Positions 42,920 to 53,376 of a DNA stretch of 64,000 nt are shown in pieces; the stretch's first letter is position 1, and each line of letters begins with the position of its first letter. The stretch comes from an uncultured Sutterella sp. (lineage in GTDB: Bacteria > Pseudomonadota > Gammaproteobacteria > Burkholderiales > Burkholderiaceae_F). The stretch covers positions 10,085 through 74,084 of the forward strand of contig UQUM01000007.1 of NCBI GenBank assembly GCA_900544255.1, given 5' to 3'. A program made the position numbers and the translations under genes. Under the pieces are notes generated by a model. That model was given only the letters and a program-made list of their open reading frames with translations. It searched no databases and was not told where the DNA came from.

Positions 42920-43258
42920 GAGGCAGGACTCCTGAAATCAAAAATCAATGTGCACTGTAACCAAAATCAGCGCATAGGCGTTAAGTTTAGCGGTTTAAAG
43001 CGTGCATAAAAACCAAAAAGCCAATAGTTGAGACGAAAAGCCTATTTTTCTAATTACACAGCCGCTTCTTTCGGATACGTTCAAATTCTTCCGCAGCTGT
43101 GAAAGAATTTTAGACAAATGTTATTCAAGGGTTTTATCCGTCAGAATCAACTCATCATTTTTCAGCTTCCGAACAAAAAAAACACGCCCGAAACACCGAC
43201 TTTCGTCAGGCTCTGAGCGTGCTTTCCGAGGAACGGTCAGCCGACCGTTCTCAACCGA
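42920..43258. other. 339-bp gap between glpD and the RGG-repeat gene
   Basis: No gene seen. It is AT-richer than its flanks. An 8-bp inverted repeat AAATTCTT-N12-AAGAATTT (43083-43090, 43103-43110) about 165 bp upstream of glpD may be an operator. The end near 43176-43228 holds the terminator of the RGG-repeat gene. Confidence 0.5.
43176..43228 (-). terminator. Terminator after the RGG-repeat gene
   Basis: On the minus strand AGCACGC and GCGTGTT form a 7-bp outer stem, a partly paired interior follows, and a run of eight T comes next. It lies about 30 bp past the stop at 43259. Confidence 0.65.
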
Positions 43259-43963
43259 TTACGCTTCGGTCTTTTCTCCCGCTTCTTCCACGGCTTCGGG
43301 CGCGCAGGTTTCGCCGCAGTCGCTGCCGTTGTCAGCCGCCATTTCTTCTTCGTCGGCTTCCACCGGAGCCACTTCCGCAACCGTCGTTTCAGCCGCAACC
43401 GCAGCCGCTTCCGCCGCCTTCTTTTCTTCTTCCGCTTTCTTCACGAGGCCCGCGAGAGCGATCACCTGCCGGAGAGCCGCATTCACCGCCGCGGGGTCAG
43501 AGAAGTAAGCCGCCACGTCCGCATCCAAACGCACGGTCTGCGTCTGCACGAACGCCTGACGATCAGCAAAGCGACGGGTTTCCACAGCCTTCGCACGGGG
43601 GCCGGAGCGATCCGCAAAGCGCGGTTCGTTGCGGTCAAAACGACGGAAAGCCGGACGGTCGCCGCCGAAACGACGTTCACCGCCGAAACGGTTGCCGCCA
43701 AAGCCGCCTTCGCGACGTTCACCACCGAAGCGATTGCCGCCGAAACCGCCTTCACGGCGTTCGCCGCCGAAGCGGTCGTTGCGATCAAAACGACGTTCAC
43801 CGCGATCAGAATCAAAACGGCTGCCGCGATCGGCGAAGCGGTCATCACCGCCGAAACGGGGACGGCGTTCGCCGCGGTCGGCAAAACGGTCACCGGAAGA
43901 GAAACGACCGCGGGCGGGCTTTTCAGAGAAGCGGTCAAAAGAAGGCTGAGGCTTGCGTTCCAT
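43259..43963 (-). CDS. Arg/Gly-rich (RGG-box-like) low-complexity protein
   Basis: 234 residues from the ATG at 43961-43963, AAGGAT upstream. Residues 1-130 are dominated by Arg, Gly, Phe and Asp with repeats of the type GFGGNRFGGERRE (three near-copies at about 68-100) and FADRG/RFDR units. Residues 135-170 (ADRQAFVQTQTVRLDADVAAYFSDPAAVNAALRQVIALAG) form the only globular-looking part. The tail (175-234) is Ala/Glu-rich and acidic with two Cys. RGG boxes bind RNA in other systems; I know of no defined family for this protein. A basic repeat head plus acidic tail suggests RNA binding or condensate behaviour (inference). Confidence 0.75.
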   Translation of the reverse strand: MERKPQPSFDRFSEKPARGRFSSGDRFADRGERRPRFGGDDRFADRGSRFDSDRGERRFDRNDRFGGERREGGFGGNRFGGERREGGFGGNRFGGERRFGGDRPAFRRFDRNEPRFADRSGPRAKAVETRRFADRQAFVQTQTVRLDADVAAYFSDPAAVNAALRQVIALAGLVKKAEEEKKAAEAAAVAAETTVAEVAPVEADEEEMAADNGSDCGETCAPEAVEEAGEKTEA

Positions 43964-44208
43964 TTTCAATATCCTTAAAAGTAGACGGCGAACGGCTTCT
44001 CAAGGGCCGTCGCCCGGCTGATCCGCATCAATCGGAGGTCAGCATAAAAATTAAATTCGTCGCAGAATCAGCGGCGATAACAAATTGTCAAAAACTGGAG
44101 AAGAAAAAGATTTTTCTTCTGAGTAAACTAGGCGTCATCAGCGGAAGTTCTCGCGAGCTTTCAGCCGATACGAACAAATATCCTCAACAATAAAAAAGAG
44201 AGGTTTAT

Positions 44209-44508
44209 ATGCTGCAGGTCATTTTTCACGGTGTCGATCGTTCTCCCGCTATGGAAGCCGACATTGCCGAACGTCTGGAAGCTTTAAAGCGCTTTGACTC
44301 GACGATCGGCGAATGCAAGGTCACGATCTCCAAGGAAGGCCATCAGGGTCTGGGCTCTTTCTCCGTCAAAATCGATCTGGCGATGGCCGGCCGCAGCAAC
44401 GTCGTCGCTCAGGAAAGCGACCCGGTTGCCACGGCTGCAGTGAACAAGGTGTTCGACACCATCCGCCGCGTCGTTAAGGACGAAAACGATAAGCGCCACG
44501 GCCGTTAA
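44209..44508 (+). CDS. hpf: Short-form ribosome hibernation-promoting factor
   Basis: 99 residues with the HPF/RaiA fold: MLQVIFHGVDRSPAMEADIAERLEALKRF at the start and SVKIDLAMAGRSNVVAQESDPVATAAVNKVFDTIRRVVKDENDK at the end. It lacks the C-terminal dimerisation domain of long HPF. It binds the decoding centre of 30S subunits in starved cells. AGAGAGG is the ribosome site. It diverges from the RGG-repeat gene and ends in a strong terminator. Confidence 0.93.
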   Translation: MLQVIFHGVDRSPAMEADIAERLEALKRFDSTIGECKVTISKEGHQGLGSFSVKIDLAMAGRSNVVAQESDPVATAAVNKVFDTIRRVVKDENDKRHGR

Positions 44509-44537
44509 AGCCTTCGCTTAATTTTCTCCTTGCAGAG

Positions 44538-44571
44538 ACCGCCCGCATTCACAGCAATCGGGCGGTTTTTT
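44538..44571 (+). terminator. Terminator after hpf
   Basis: ACCGCCCG (44538-44545) pairs with CGGGCGGT (44559-44566), followed by a run of six T. It lies 30 bp after the hpf stop. Confidence 0.9.
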
Positions 44572-44592
44572 CTTTGCCTCAAAAAACTCAAA

Positions 44593-44682
44593 GCCCCGTT
44601 TGCAACTTACCCGGGGCGCCAAAAAGGTGTTCTTCGTTCAGTCAGATAACAAAAGAGCCCGCCGGAAACTCCGTAACGGGCT
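44593..44682 (-). terminator. Two tandem terminator hairpins after the tRNA genes
   Basis: On the minus strand the first hairpin pairs AGCCCG with CGGGCT (plus 44656-44661 and 44677-44682) and is followed by TCTTTT. The second pairs GCCCCG with CGGGGC (44593-44598, 44612-44617) and is followed by a T-rich stretch. They end the tRNA transcript. Confidence 0.65.
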
Positions 44683-44690
44683 GATTCGGT

Positions 44691-44766
44691 TGGCGTCCCC
44701 AAGCGGATTCGAACCGCTGTACCGACCGTGAAAGGGTCGTGTCCTGGGCCTCTAGACGATGGGGAC
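44691..44766 (-). tRNA. tRNA-Glu (anticodon TTC)
   Basis: Minus-strand reading gives a full cloverleaf: acceptor GTCCCC/GGGGAC, D-arm, anticodon stem-loop ACGACCCTTTCACGGTCG with anticodon TTC, T-arm with GGTTCGAATCC and an encoded 3' CCA. HipA toxins of E. coli type act on GltX, the enzyme charging this tRNA; hipBA lies at 21513-23032 but is not linked. Confidence 0.97.
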
Positions 44767-44776
44767 CCTGAATTCT

Positions 44777-44852
<76 letters not shown>

Positions 44853-44869
44853 CCTCGAAGGAAGGCGGC

Positions 44870-44898
44870 ATTATGAAGGACTTTTCAGCAGAATGCAA
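44870..44898 (-). promoter_or_regulatory. Sigma-70 promoter of the tRNA-Ala/tRNA-Glu unit
   Basis: Minus-strand TTGCAT (plus 44893-44898) and CATAAT (plus 44870-44875) with a 17-bp spacer, 18 bp upstream of the tRNA-Ala 5' end. Confidence 0.75.
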
Positions 44899-45042
44899 AC
44901 GATCCGCCTGAATTAATTGATAGTTTCGAAAGAGTTCAATTGATTTAAAATAAAACTCAGTAGCTTTTAGGAAAAATATTTTTTCAAGCAAAGTCCCCGG
45001 CTGGCATAATAGCCTCTTTCCACCTTCATCACGCTCTTCATC

Positions 45043-45537
45043 ATGGCCGTCCGACTTCCTCCCCCGCTCTTTGAAAGAAAGATCGTCTCCTTTCACGACC
45101 TCAAGGCCCGTGCCGCCGCACTTCCCCACCCCGTCGTGATGACGAACGGCGTCTTTGACATTCTGCACCGCGGACACGTCACGTACCTAGCCCAAGCTCG
45201 GGCTTTAGGTAAGAGCCTCATCGTCGCCGTCAACAGCGACGCCTCCGTCAAGATGCTCGGCAAAGGGGATGACCGGCCCATCAACACCGAAAGCGACCGT
45301 GCGGCCGTGTTGGCGTCCTTGGAATCCGTCGATCTCGTCGTGTTGTTTCCGGACAAAGTTCCCTTGAAGGTCATCGAAGAAGCGCACCCCGATATTTACG
45401 TGAAGGGCGGCGACTACCGCATCGAAGACCTGCCGGAAGCCAAACTCGTTGCCGGCTGGGGCGCCAAAACCGTTACGGTGGAATTTGAGTTCGCCCGTTC
45501 GACAACAGCGCTCTTGAAAAAAGTTCGGAGCGCCTGA
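45043..45537 (+). CDS. rfaE2: D-glycero-beta-D-manno-heptose 1-phosphate adenylyltransferase
   Basis: 164 residues: the nucleotidyltransferase half only (RfaE domain II), as in organisms with split HldE. VVMTNGVFDILHRGHVTYLAQARALG at about 31-56 has the HxGH motif, followed by VAVNSDASVKMLGKG and DIYVKGGDYRIEDLPEA. It makes ADP-heptose for the LPS inner core. The kinase half must be encoded elsewhere. It ends 52 bp before the convergent galU. Confidence 0.93.
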   Translation: MAVRLPPPLFERKIVSFHDLKARAAALPHPVVMTNGVFDILHRGHVTYLAQARALGKSLIVAVNSDASVKMLGKGDDRPINTESDRAAVLASLESVDLVVLFPDKVPLKVIEEAHPDIYVKGGDYRIEDLPEAKLVAGWGAKTVTVEFEFARSTTALLKKVRSA

Positions 45538-45589
45538 ATTACCCAGGACGCCCCGACTCTGAAGACGGACGCGGCGTCCGGTTCACTTT

Positions 45590-46426
45590 TTAGATTTTGT
45601 AGCCCGCCAAGCGCGCGTAGTGCACCGTGGCCGACAAGAAGCCCTGCTTGCTGCCGCAGTCAAAACGCTGTCCTTCAAAACGGTGCGCATAAGTTTTGCC
45701 GTCACCCAAGCGGGCTGCGATAGCGTCCGTCAGCTGAATTTCGCCGCCCACTCCGCGCTTACCGTGGCGGAGCGTTTCGAAGATTTCCGGTTCCAGTACA
45801 TAGCGTCCGATCACGGCCATGTCGGAAGGCGCATCCTTAGGATCCGGCTTTTCGACGATTTCCCGCACGACGGAGGTAGCCGCCTGCGGATCGTCCACGC
45901 CGACGATGCCGTACTTATTCGTTTCTTCATGCCGTACGTCCTGCACCGCAAGGATGCTGCCGCCCCCCATGTGCGCACGGGCTTCGATCAACTGACCCAA
46001 GGCCGGCGTCTGCGAATACACCAAGTCGTCCGCAAGAATGACGCCGAAGGGTTCATCCCCCACGACGGGAGCGGCACAGAGCACAGCATGTCCCAACCCC
46101 AGCGGCTGCGGCTGACGGATGAAGATGAAATTCACACCGGCGGGCGTCACAGAATGCACGAGATCGAGCAACGCCGTCTTGCCCTTCTTTGCCAAATCAT
46201 CTTCCAATTCCGGACTCTTGTCGAAATGATCTTCGATGGCCCGCTTGTAGCGGCCCGTAATAAAGATCATGTCAGTCACACCCGCTGCGGCCGCTTCTTC
46301 CACGGCGTACTGAATGAGGGGCTTATCCACGACGGGAAGCATTTCTTTCGGCATTGCCTTTGTAGCAGGCAGAAAACGCGTGCCGAGACCGGCCACGGGG
46401 AACACGACTTTGCGTACGGGTTTCAT
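45590..46426 (-). CDS. galU: UTP-glucose-1-phosphate uridylyltransferase
   Basis: 278 residues. The N-terminal nucleotide-binding [38 protein letters not shown] at about 8-46, [17 protein letters not shown] at about 106-122, ILADDLV at about 134-140 and [20 protein letters not shown] are all conserved. It makes UDP-glucose for surface sugars and UDP-galactose. Its 118-bp upstream gap to divergent apaH should hold both promoters. Confidence 0.95.
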   Translation of the reverse strand: MKPVRKVVFPVAGLGTRFLPATKAMPKEMLPVVDKPLIQYAVEEAAAAGVTDMIFITGRYKRAIEDHFDKSPELEDDLAKKGKTALLDLVHSVTPAGVNFIFIRQPQPLGLGHAVLCAAPVVGDEPFGVILADDLVYSQTPALGQLIEARAHMGGGSILAVQDVRHEETNKYGIVGVDDPQAATSVVREIVEKPDPKDAPSDMAVIGRYVLEPEIFETLRHGKRGVGGEIQLTDAIAARLGDGKTYAHRFEGQRFDCGSKQGFLSATVHYARLAGYKI

Positions 46427-46544
46427 CTTTACTAACTTTTATCCAGAACGACTGCCCGAAACCGGCAGTCAATCGAGAGATTCTAACGCAGGCGCCAGTC
46501 TTAAAATCAGTGCCTCTTTGTCAACAAACGCAACCGTCGGAACC

Positions 46545-47357
46545 ATGACTCCTTCCGTTTATGCCGTAGGCGACCTGCAAGGGTGCCTTGAAAGTCTCAC
46601 GAATCTTTTGGAAATCGTCCCTAAAAACGCCCAACTGCTTTTTGTAGGCGACCTCGTCAACCGCGGCCCTGAATCGCTTGCCACCCTCCGTTACGTAAAG
46701 GGTCTCTGCGACGCCGGTCGCGCCCGAACGCTTCTCGGAAATCACGATCTGCATCTTCTTGCCGTCGCCGCAGGCGCCGGCAGCGTGCACCGCAAAGACA
46801 CCATCGGTGAAATTCTGACGGCCCCCGACTGTGAAGACCTCATCGACTGGTTGCGCCGACAGCCGCTTTTAATCGACACCTCCGACACCGTATTCGTACA
46901 CGCCGGCATTCCTCCCCGTTGGACGCTCGAGCAAGCCAAGACACTCGCTCATGAAGCCGAAACCCATCTGCAGGCCGACGATTGGAAAGACTATCTGCAG
47001 GGCATGTACGGCGCCGAAAATTTCCGCGACGACCTCACCGGCCCCGCCCGTATGAGAGCCATCTTCAACGGCCTCACACGCATGCGGTTCATCGGTCCCG
47101 ACGGCGAACCGGAATACAACCTCAAGGAAGGCGCCGACAAAGCCCCCGCCGGCTTCAAACCTTGGTTCGAATGCCGCCGACGCGTCACCAAACCCATCTG
47201 CTTCGGGCATTGGTCCACACTGGGGCTCATTCTGCGCCCCGACATCGTGGCGATCGACACCGGGTGTCTCTGGGGCGGGAAACTCACCGCCGTGCGCTTT
47301 CCCGACCGGAGGCTCTTTCAGGAAATCTGTCCGCAGTGGGCCGCCCCTGGTTGCTGA
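46545..47357 (+). CDS. apaH: Symmetrical diadenosine tetraphosphatase
   Basis: 270 residues from the ATG at 46545; the reading frame stays open upstream into galU but the family starts with YAVGDLQGCLESL as here. Metallophosphatase motifs: GDLQG, FVGDLVNRGPESL, LLGNHDLHLL, VHAGIPPRW and CFGHWSTLGL. It cleaves Ap4A to two ADP and, as shown in other bacteria, can remove NpnN caps from RNA. The region to uvrA (106 bp) contains an AACGGG/CCCGTT hairpin. Confidence 0.94.
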   Translation: MTPSVYAVGDLQGCLESLTNLLEIVPKNAQLLFVGDLVNRGPESLATLRYVKGLCDAGRARTLLGNHDLHLLAVAAGAGSVHRKDTIGEILTAPDCEDLIDWLRRQPLLIDTSDTVFVHAGIPPRWTLEQAKTLAHEAETHLQADDWKDYLQGMYGAENFRDDLTGPARMRAIFNGLTRMRFIGPDGEPEYNLKEGADKAPAGFKPWFECRRRVTKPICFGHWSTLGLILRPDIVAIDTGCLWGGKLTAVRFPDRRLFQEICPQWAAPGC

Positions 47358-47463
47358 AAAAAAACACTTTTTTTGAGATCAACGGGCAACTTTTACCCGT
47401 TACAATCGACCGACTTACCTTACTGACGGGCGGCGTGCCGAAAGGTTCAGCCGCCTTCGCACT

Positions 47464-50400
47464 ATGACGGAATGCAATACGGCCAACGAAACGTCGCTCA
47501 TCACCATCCGAGGTGCCCGACAAAACAACCTTAAAAATGTGAACGTCGATATTCGACCCGGCACCCTCACCGTCATCACGGGGCCTTCAGGATCCGGTAA
47601 AAGTTCGCTCGCCTTTGACACCCTTTACGCCGAAGGCCAGCGACGCTACGCTGAAACGTTCAGTCCCTACGCCCGTCAGTTTTTGGAGCGCAGCGACCGC
47701 CCCAAGGTGGACAAAATCGACGGCGTTCCGCCCGCGATCGCCATCAATCAAAGCGGCACGGTGAGAACATCCCGCTCCACCGTCGGCACGATGACGGAAT
47801 TGGACGATCACCTGAAGCTTCTCTTTGCTCATGAAGCGCACCTTTTTTGCCCCGACTGCGGCCGTGCCGTGAGCGAAATGGCGCCGGGCGACATGTGGAA
47901 CGACCTCAAAACGTTCATGAGGACTTACCCCGATGCCCGCGTTTACGTTCTTTTCCCCGTTTTTGAACCAAAGGAAGGCAACGTGGAGCAACTGCGCGCC
48001 AACCTTTCTCGGCAGGGCTTCACCCACATCGAAGACGAAAAGAAAACCAAAGACGGCACGACGCTTTGGGTCGCCGCCGACCGCTTCAAGATGGAAAAAG
48101 CGACGGACGAGCGCGGCACGGAAGCTTTTGAAAAGGCCGGCAACAACGGCCTCGGTCCCGAAGAAGGCTTGATTCTCGTGCGGATCATTCCCGCCGACGC
48201 CGATCAGGTCGTGGAACGCCGTTATGCCAAAGGGTTGGTGTGTCCCGACTGCGGCACGACGTTCAAAGCCCCCAAGGCCGCGATGTTCAGCTTCAATTCC
48301 CCGGTCGGCGCCTGCCCCGAATGCCGCGGTTTCGGCCGCGTGATGGGACTCGACCTGAAATTGGCGATTCCCGATCCGGACAAACCCATCAAGAGCGGGA
48401 TCAAACTTTTTACAGGTCAGGCCGGCAAAGAAGCCGTCAAGGATCTCACGGAAGCCGCTCTTCACCGCAAACCGCACTTCAATATTCTCAAAAGTTGGAA
48501 TCAACTCACTGAAGACGAACGTCTGTGGCTTTTAAACGGCGACCGTAAGTCAGGCGGCACGTGGTACGGCATTTACGGTTTCTGGAATTGGCTTGAGAGC
48601 AAAAACTACAAGATGCACGTGCGCGTCCTGTTGTCACGCTTCAGAAGTTACACGACGTGCCACGCCTGCGGCGGCGCCCGCTTAAAAGCCGACGCCATGA
48701 ATTGGCGCGTCGGAAGCCGCGCGGCTGCGGACGCTGCTGTAACGGGCACCGACGGCAAAAACACCTACAAACGATTCGTGGGGCCGTCCCTTTTGAGAAT
48801 CGCCTCTCAGATTGACCAAACGCTCCCGGGGCTCACGCTGCACGACATGATGCTTCTGCCGGTCTCGCGACTTAAGGCGTTTATCGATGCACTGGACGCC
48901 GAAGTCAAAGACGAAGCCGGGCGACTGATTTTGTCGGAAATCCGGCGACGCCTCATCTACCTCATGGACGTGGGACTCGGGTACCTCACGCTGGATCGGC
49001 AGAGCCGAACGCTCTCGGGCGGCGAAGTGCAGCGAGTCAATCTGACGACCGCCCTCGGCACCAATCTCGTCGATACGCTCTTCGTGCTGGATGAACCGTC
49101 GATCGGCCTGCACCCCCGCGACATGGATCGCGTCAACGCGATCATGGAAAACCTTAAAAACGCCGGGAACACGCTGGTCGTCGTAGAGCACGACCCGCAG
49201 GTGATGCTCTCCGCCGACCGTATCATCGACATGGGGCCGCAGGCGGGCAGCCGCGGCGGCGAAATCGTCTTTGACGGCACGCCCGCCGAACTCAAAAAGG
49301 GAACGACCGTCACGGGGCAGTATCTCTCAGGGAAATTAACGAGCGACGTCTGCGTCGACGCGCATCTCACGCCCGATTCAAAAACGAAGTGGCTCACGGT
49401 TAAAAACGCTCACGCGCATAACCTTAAGCACCTCACCGCCCGCATTCCCGTCGGCATGATGACGACCGTTACCGGCGTTTCCGGTTCCGGTAAATCCACG
49501 CTCGTTGCCGATACGATCGTCCCCTGGCTCATGCGTCACTGCGGACAGCCTGTCACCGAAGAAACACTCGTCGATACGATTGAAGGCGCAGACGCCGTTA
49601 CAAGCGTCAACTTCGTTGATCAGACGGAAATCGGCCGCACCTCGCGCTCCTCCCCCGCGCTTTACATCGGGGCGTTTGAAGACATCCGCAAACTTTTTGC
49701 CAACACCGTGACAGCCCGCGACCGCGGGTACGATGCTTCTTGGTTCAGCTTCAACTACGGCCCGGGACGTTGCCCCACCTGCGAGGGCGCCGGGGTGGAA
49801 CGCGTCGAAATGCAGTTCTTGAGCGACGTCGTCATCGAGTGCGCCGACTGCCACGGCACGCGCTACCGCGACGAAACGCTGGAAGTGAAATTTAAGTTCC
49901 CCGACGAAGCGGGGCCCGGACGCAACATCGCCGACGTTCTCGCCATGACCGCCGAAGACGCCGTCGCGTGGTTCGGCAGCCATGCCGCCGGCAAAACCAT
50001 CGCCCGCAAGCTGCAGCCCTTGGTTGACGTGGGGTTGGGGTACCTAACGCTCGGGCAAAGCGTTTCGTCACTCTCGGGCGGCGAAGCACAGCGCCTGAAA
50101 CTCGCCGGCATTTTGGGCGCCCGCGACAACGGCAAACCTTGTCTATTTGTGTTTGACGAACCGACGACGGGACTGCATTTTTCCGACATCGCCAAACTCA
50201 TTCCGTGCTTGAGACGCCTTACGGACGCCGGTCACACTGTCCTTATCGTCGAACACAATCTCGACGTGATTGCCGCGAGCGACTGGGTGATTGACCTAGG
50301 TCCCGAAGGCGGAATCGAGGGCGGTACGGTCGTCACCGAAGGGACGCCCGTCGACCTCATGCGCGCCGACAAAGGCTATACCGCACAGGCTTTAAACGCC

Positions 50401-53376
50401 TACCGAAAAGCGCTTGCGGATCCGGAAAGCCGCATGAAGGGCTGGTTCACCGAAGCGTTCCCCGCAATCGAAAGCCAGCAGAAGACGCCGGGCCGCAGCC
50501 TGCAGAGCGTCTGGCGCGAAGCAAGAAAAGGCGACCTCGGAATTTTCGGTGCCCGAGAACACAACTTGAAGGGGATCGACGTCGTCTTTCCCAAACGAAA
50601 ACTCACGGCGGTTACCGGGGTGTCGGGCTCCGGCAAATCCACGCTCGCTTTCGGTATTGCTTTTGCCGAAGGCCAACGCCGTTACCTTGAAAGCCTCAAC
50701 GCGTACGCCCGCTCCATGATTCAGCCGCCGGCGCGGGCAGACTTTGACCGCATCGTCGGCATTTCTCCGACAGTCGCAATTGAGCAGCGCACGAGCCGCG
50801 GCAGCGGTAAATCCACCGTCGCCACCATGACCGAAATTCTCCATTACCTGCGCCTCATCTACTTAAAACTCGGCGTACAGCATTGCCCCCGCTGCGGCAT
50901 TCCCGTCACGAACCGTACCGTCGAAGAAACGACGGCACAGATTATGAAAGACCTGCGGAATCGAACGATTACCTTCACGGCGCCCGTCGTGCAGGCCCGC
51001 AAGGGGATTTACACCGAACTCGCCAAAGACGCCGTTAAAGCCGGCATCCCCTACCTTTACGTCGACGACAAATGGGTCAGGACGGACAAATTCCCGGCAC
51101 TCGACCGCTACAAGGATCACACCATCTGCTGGCCCGTCGGCACAACAGCGATCGAACCCGGCAATGAAAAAGAAGTGCGGCGTCTTATCCGGGCGGCCGT
51201 TGAAAAAGGCGCCGGTACCCTGCGAGTTTTCTTCGGCACGCAGTCGGCCCTGACCCCCGAAGGCATCCCCTCGGGACAAAAACGCAGTGCGAAATCGGGT
51301 GACAAGATTTACTCCACGGAACGTACGTGCCCGCAGTGCGGCGCGAGTTTTCCCGCTTTGGATCCCCGACTCTTTTCCTACAACCACCGCATGGGATGGT
51401 GCGAGTACTGCGAAGGCCAAGGCACGGATTCCGGGCGTTACATTTCGCTCAATCCGCAGGAGGACGAAGCCGAGCTCAAAGCCAAGAACGTGTGCCCCTA
51501 CTGCAAAGGCACCCGTTTGAACCGCATTGCCCGAAACGTCTTCTTCCACAACTTTTCGATCGGCGACGTGTCGCTCATGTCGGTGGACGACTGCCTCACG
51601 GCCTTCCGCAGTATTCATTTGGAAGGCCGTGAAAAACTCATCGGCGAAGATGCCTTTAAAGAAATCGTTTCGCGCCTGGAATTCCTGCAATCGGTGGGCT
51701 TGGGCTACCTCTCGTTAAACCGCGGGGCACCGACCTTGTCCGGCGGCGAAAGTCAGCGCATCCGTTTGGCCTCTCAATTGGGGAGCAACCTGCAGGGCGT
51801 CTGCTACGTTCTGGACGAACCCACGATCGGCCTACACCCCCGCGACAACCGTCGTCTCATCCAGAGTCTCACGGAACTCAAAAACAAGGGCAACACCGTG
51901 CTCGTCGTCGAACACGACGAAGACACCATCCGCGCGGCAGACCATATCGTCGACATCGGCCCAGGCGCCGGTTCCCGCGGCGGCGAACTGCTCTGCGAGG
52001 GGACGCTTGACGAACTCATGGCGGAAAAACGCAGCGTCACGGGCGAAATGCTTCGCCATCCGACGCCGCACACGGGCCGCGCCCGTCGTCCCGTCACCAA
52101 AGTCACGCCGAAACTCGAAATCAAAGGCGCGTACCTTCACAATCTCAAAAAAATTGATGTATCCGTCCCCTTGGGGCGCCTCGTGGTACTCACAGGAATT
52201 TCCGGCTCGGGGAAATCGACGCTCGCGCACGAAGTGATTGCCGCCACCGTCGGTGGGACGCTTGCAAGTCTCCGGGGTGACTCGTTGGGCGGCCCCGTCG
52301 GCTGCGAGTCCTTCACAGGGATGGATTATCTTGACCGGCTCCTCGAAGTCGATCAGACGCCGATCGGCAAAACGCCGCGTTCGTGCCCGGCGACCTACGT
52401 GGAATTCTCCAACCGCATCCGCGACATCTTTGCCGCCACGAACGAAGCCCAAGCCCGCGGCTACACCGCGAGCCGCTTCTCGTTTAATACGGAAGTCGGC
52501 CGCTGCCCCGTCTGCGACGGTCAGGGTCAGATACGCGCCGAAATGAATTTCCTCCCGGACGTCGTGATGGAATGCGAAGCCTGCCACGGCATGCGTTTTG
52601 ACGATGAGACGCTCGCCGTCAAATGGCACGGCAAGTCAATCGGCGACGTACTGCAGTTGTCAGTGGATGAGGCGATCGAACTTTTCGGTACGCAGACAAC
52701 CATTGTGAAGCCGCTGCAGCTGATGCAGGGCGTGGGACTCGGGTACCTCAAGCTCGGGCAGCCCTCGAACACCCTCTCGGGCGGTGAAGCACAGCGCATC
52801 AAGCTCGTCACGGAACTCGCGAAAGCGAAGACCCCCAAAGACATCGCTCGCTGCGTCAAGGCCACCCGCACGCTCTACGTCCTCGACGAACCGACGGTGG
52901 GACTGCACATGGCAGACGTCGCACGCCTCATCAACGTACTGCACCGCTTGGTCGATGCCGGCAACACCGTACTCGTCGTCGAACACAACCTCGACGTTAT
53001 CGCGGAAGCCGACTGCATCATCGACCTGGGGCCCGAAGGCGGCCCCGCGGGCGGCACCGTTGTGGCGCAGGGCGATGCACAGAAAGTCGCCAAGAGCGGA
53101 ACCGCCACGGGCGTCATACTCAGGGAGTTCCTGAAGGATCACAAACCGTCCGCTGCGGACAAAAAGAAGCTCGACGCCGCGGCCAAAGAAAGCTTTGAGG
53201 CCGCCGAACGGTTTGACGCGAGTTCGGCGGAAAAGGCCAAAATCACAGCGGAAAAACGTCGGCATGCCTATGAACGTGCGGAAGAAGCTCGTAAACTGTT
53301 CTCTGCCCGTGAGCGTGAGGAAGAACGACAGAAACCGCTGAGCACCGCGGACTTCTTGAGAGGGAATCTTGACTGA
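47464..53376 (+). CDS. uvrA: Tandem-fused UvrA (two UvrA units in one chain)
   Basis: 1970 residues, twice normal UvrA. Four ABC half-sites: Walker [10 protein letters not shown] (~41), GVSGSGKST (~674), GVSGSGKST (~1054), GISGSGKST (~1580); signatures LSGGE at ~516, ~868, ~1423, ~1770. Zinc-finger cysteines repeat in both halves ([52 protein letters not shown]), and both have a UvrB-binding-like insert (~115-250, ~1105-1235). The tail after ~1900 is a charged helix. UvrA normally dimerises; this chain could be a single-chain dimer for damage recognition. Long UvrA-like proteins of this size are known in some proteobacteria, where they may be extra to normal UvrA. I see no LexA-type box upstream. 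Confidence 0.92.
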   Translation: MTECNTANETSLITIRGARQNNLKNVNVDIRPGTLTVITGPSGSGKSSLAFDTLYAEGQRRYAETFSPYARQFLERSDRPKVDKIDGVPPAIAINQSGTVRTSRSTVGTMTELDDHLKLLFAHEAHLFCPDCGRAVSEMAPGDMWNDLKTFMRTYPDARVYVLFPVFEPKEGNVEQLRANLSRQGFTHIEDEKKTKDGTTLWVAADRFKMEKATDERGTEAFEKAGNNGLGPEEGLILVRIIPADADQVVERRYAKGLVCPDCGTTFKAPKAAMFSFNSPVGACPECRGFGRVMGLDLKLAIPDPDKPIKSGIKLFTGQAGKEAVKDLTEAALHRKPHFNILKSWNQLTEDERLWLLNGDRKSGGTWYGIYGFWNWLESKNYKMHVRVLLSRFRSYTTCHACGGARLKADAMNWRVGSRAAADAAVTGTDGKNTYKRFVGPSLLRIASQIDQTLPGLTLHDMMLLPVSRLKAFIDALDAEVKDEAGRLILSEIRRRLIYLMDVGLGYLTLDRQSRTLSGGEVQRVNLTTALGTNLVDTLFVLDEPSIGLHPRDMDRVNAIMENLKNAGNTLVVVEHDPQVMLSADRIIDMGPQAGSRGGEIVFDGTPAELKKGTTVTGQYLSGKLTSDVCVDAHLTPDSKTKWLTVKNAHAHNLKHLTARIPVGMMTTVTGVSGSGKSTLVADTIVPWLMRHCGQPVTEETLVDTIEGADAVTSVNFVDQTEIGRTSRSSPALYIGAFEDIRKLFANTVTARDRGYDASWFSFNYGPGRCPTCEGAGVERVEMQFLSDVVIECADCHGTRYRDETLEVKFKFPDEAGPGRNIADVLAMTAEDAVAWFGSHAAGKTIARKLQPLVDVGLGYLTLGQSVSSLSGGEAQRLKLAGILGARDNGKPCLFVFDEPTTGLHFSDIAKLIPCLRRLTDAGHTVLIVEHNLDVIAASDWVIDLGPEGGIEGGTVVTEGTPVDLMRADKGYTAQALNAYRKALADPESRMKGWFTEAFPAIESQQKTPGRSLQSVWREARKGDLGIFGAREHNLKGIDVVFPKRKLTAVTGVSGSGKSTLAFGIAFAEGQRRYLESLNAYARSMIQPPARADFDRIVGISPTVAIEQRTSRGSGKSTVATMTEILHYLRLIYLKLGVQHCPRCGIPVTNRTVEETTAQIMKDLRNRTITFTAPVVQARKGIYTELAKDAVKAGIPYLYVDDKWVRTDKFPALDRYKDHTICWPVGTTAIEPGNEKEVRRLIRAAVEKGAGTLRVFFGTQSALTPEGIPSGQKRSAKSGDKIYSTERTCPQCGASFPALDPRLFSYNHRMGWCEYCEGQGTDSGRYISLNPQEDEAELKAKNVCPYCKGTRLNRIARNVFFHNFSIGDVSLMSVDDCLTAFRSIHLEGREKLIGEDAFKEIVSRLEFLQSVGLGYLSLNRGAPTLSGGESQRIRLASQLGSNLQGVCYVLDEPTIGLHPRDNRRLIQSLTELKNKGNTVLVVEHDEDTIRAADHIVDIGPGAGSRGGELLCEGTLDELMAEKRSVTGEMLRHPTPHTGRARRPVTKVTPKLEIKGAYLHNLKKIDVSVPLGRLVVLTGISGSGKSTLAHEVIAATVGGTLASLRGDSLGGPVGCESFTGMDYLDRLLEVDQTPIGKTPRSCPATYVEFSNRIRDIFAATNEAQARGYTASRFSFNTEVGRCPVCDGQGQIRAEMNFLPDVVMECEACHGMRFDDETLAVKWHGKSIGDVLQLSVDEAIELFGTQTTIVKPLQLMQGVGLGYLKLGQPSNTLSGGEAQRIKLVTELAKAKTPKDIARCVKATRTLYVLDEPTVGLHMADVARLINVLHRLVDAGNTVLVVEHNLDVIAEADCIIDLGPEGGPAGGTVVAQGDAQKVAKSGTATGVILREFLKDHKPSAADKKKLDAAAKESFEAAERFDASSAEKAKITAEKRRHAYERAEEARKLFSAREREEERQKPLSTADFLRGNLD

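Noticed and set aside
47382..47406. SOS (LexA) box upstream of uvrA
   Set aside because: Only an AACGGG/CCCGTT hairpin and a TACAAT were seen; no CTG-N10-CAG type box.
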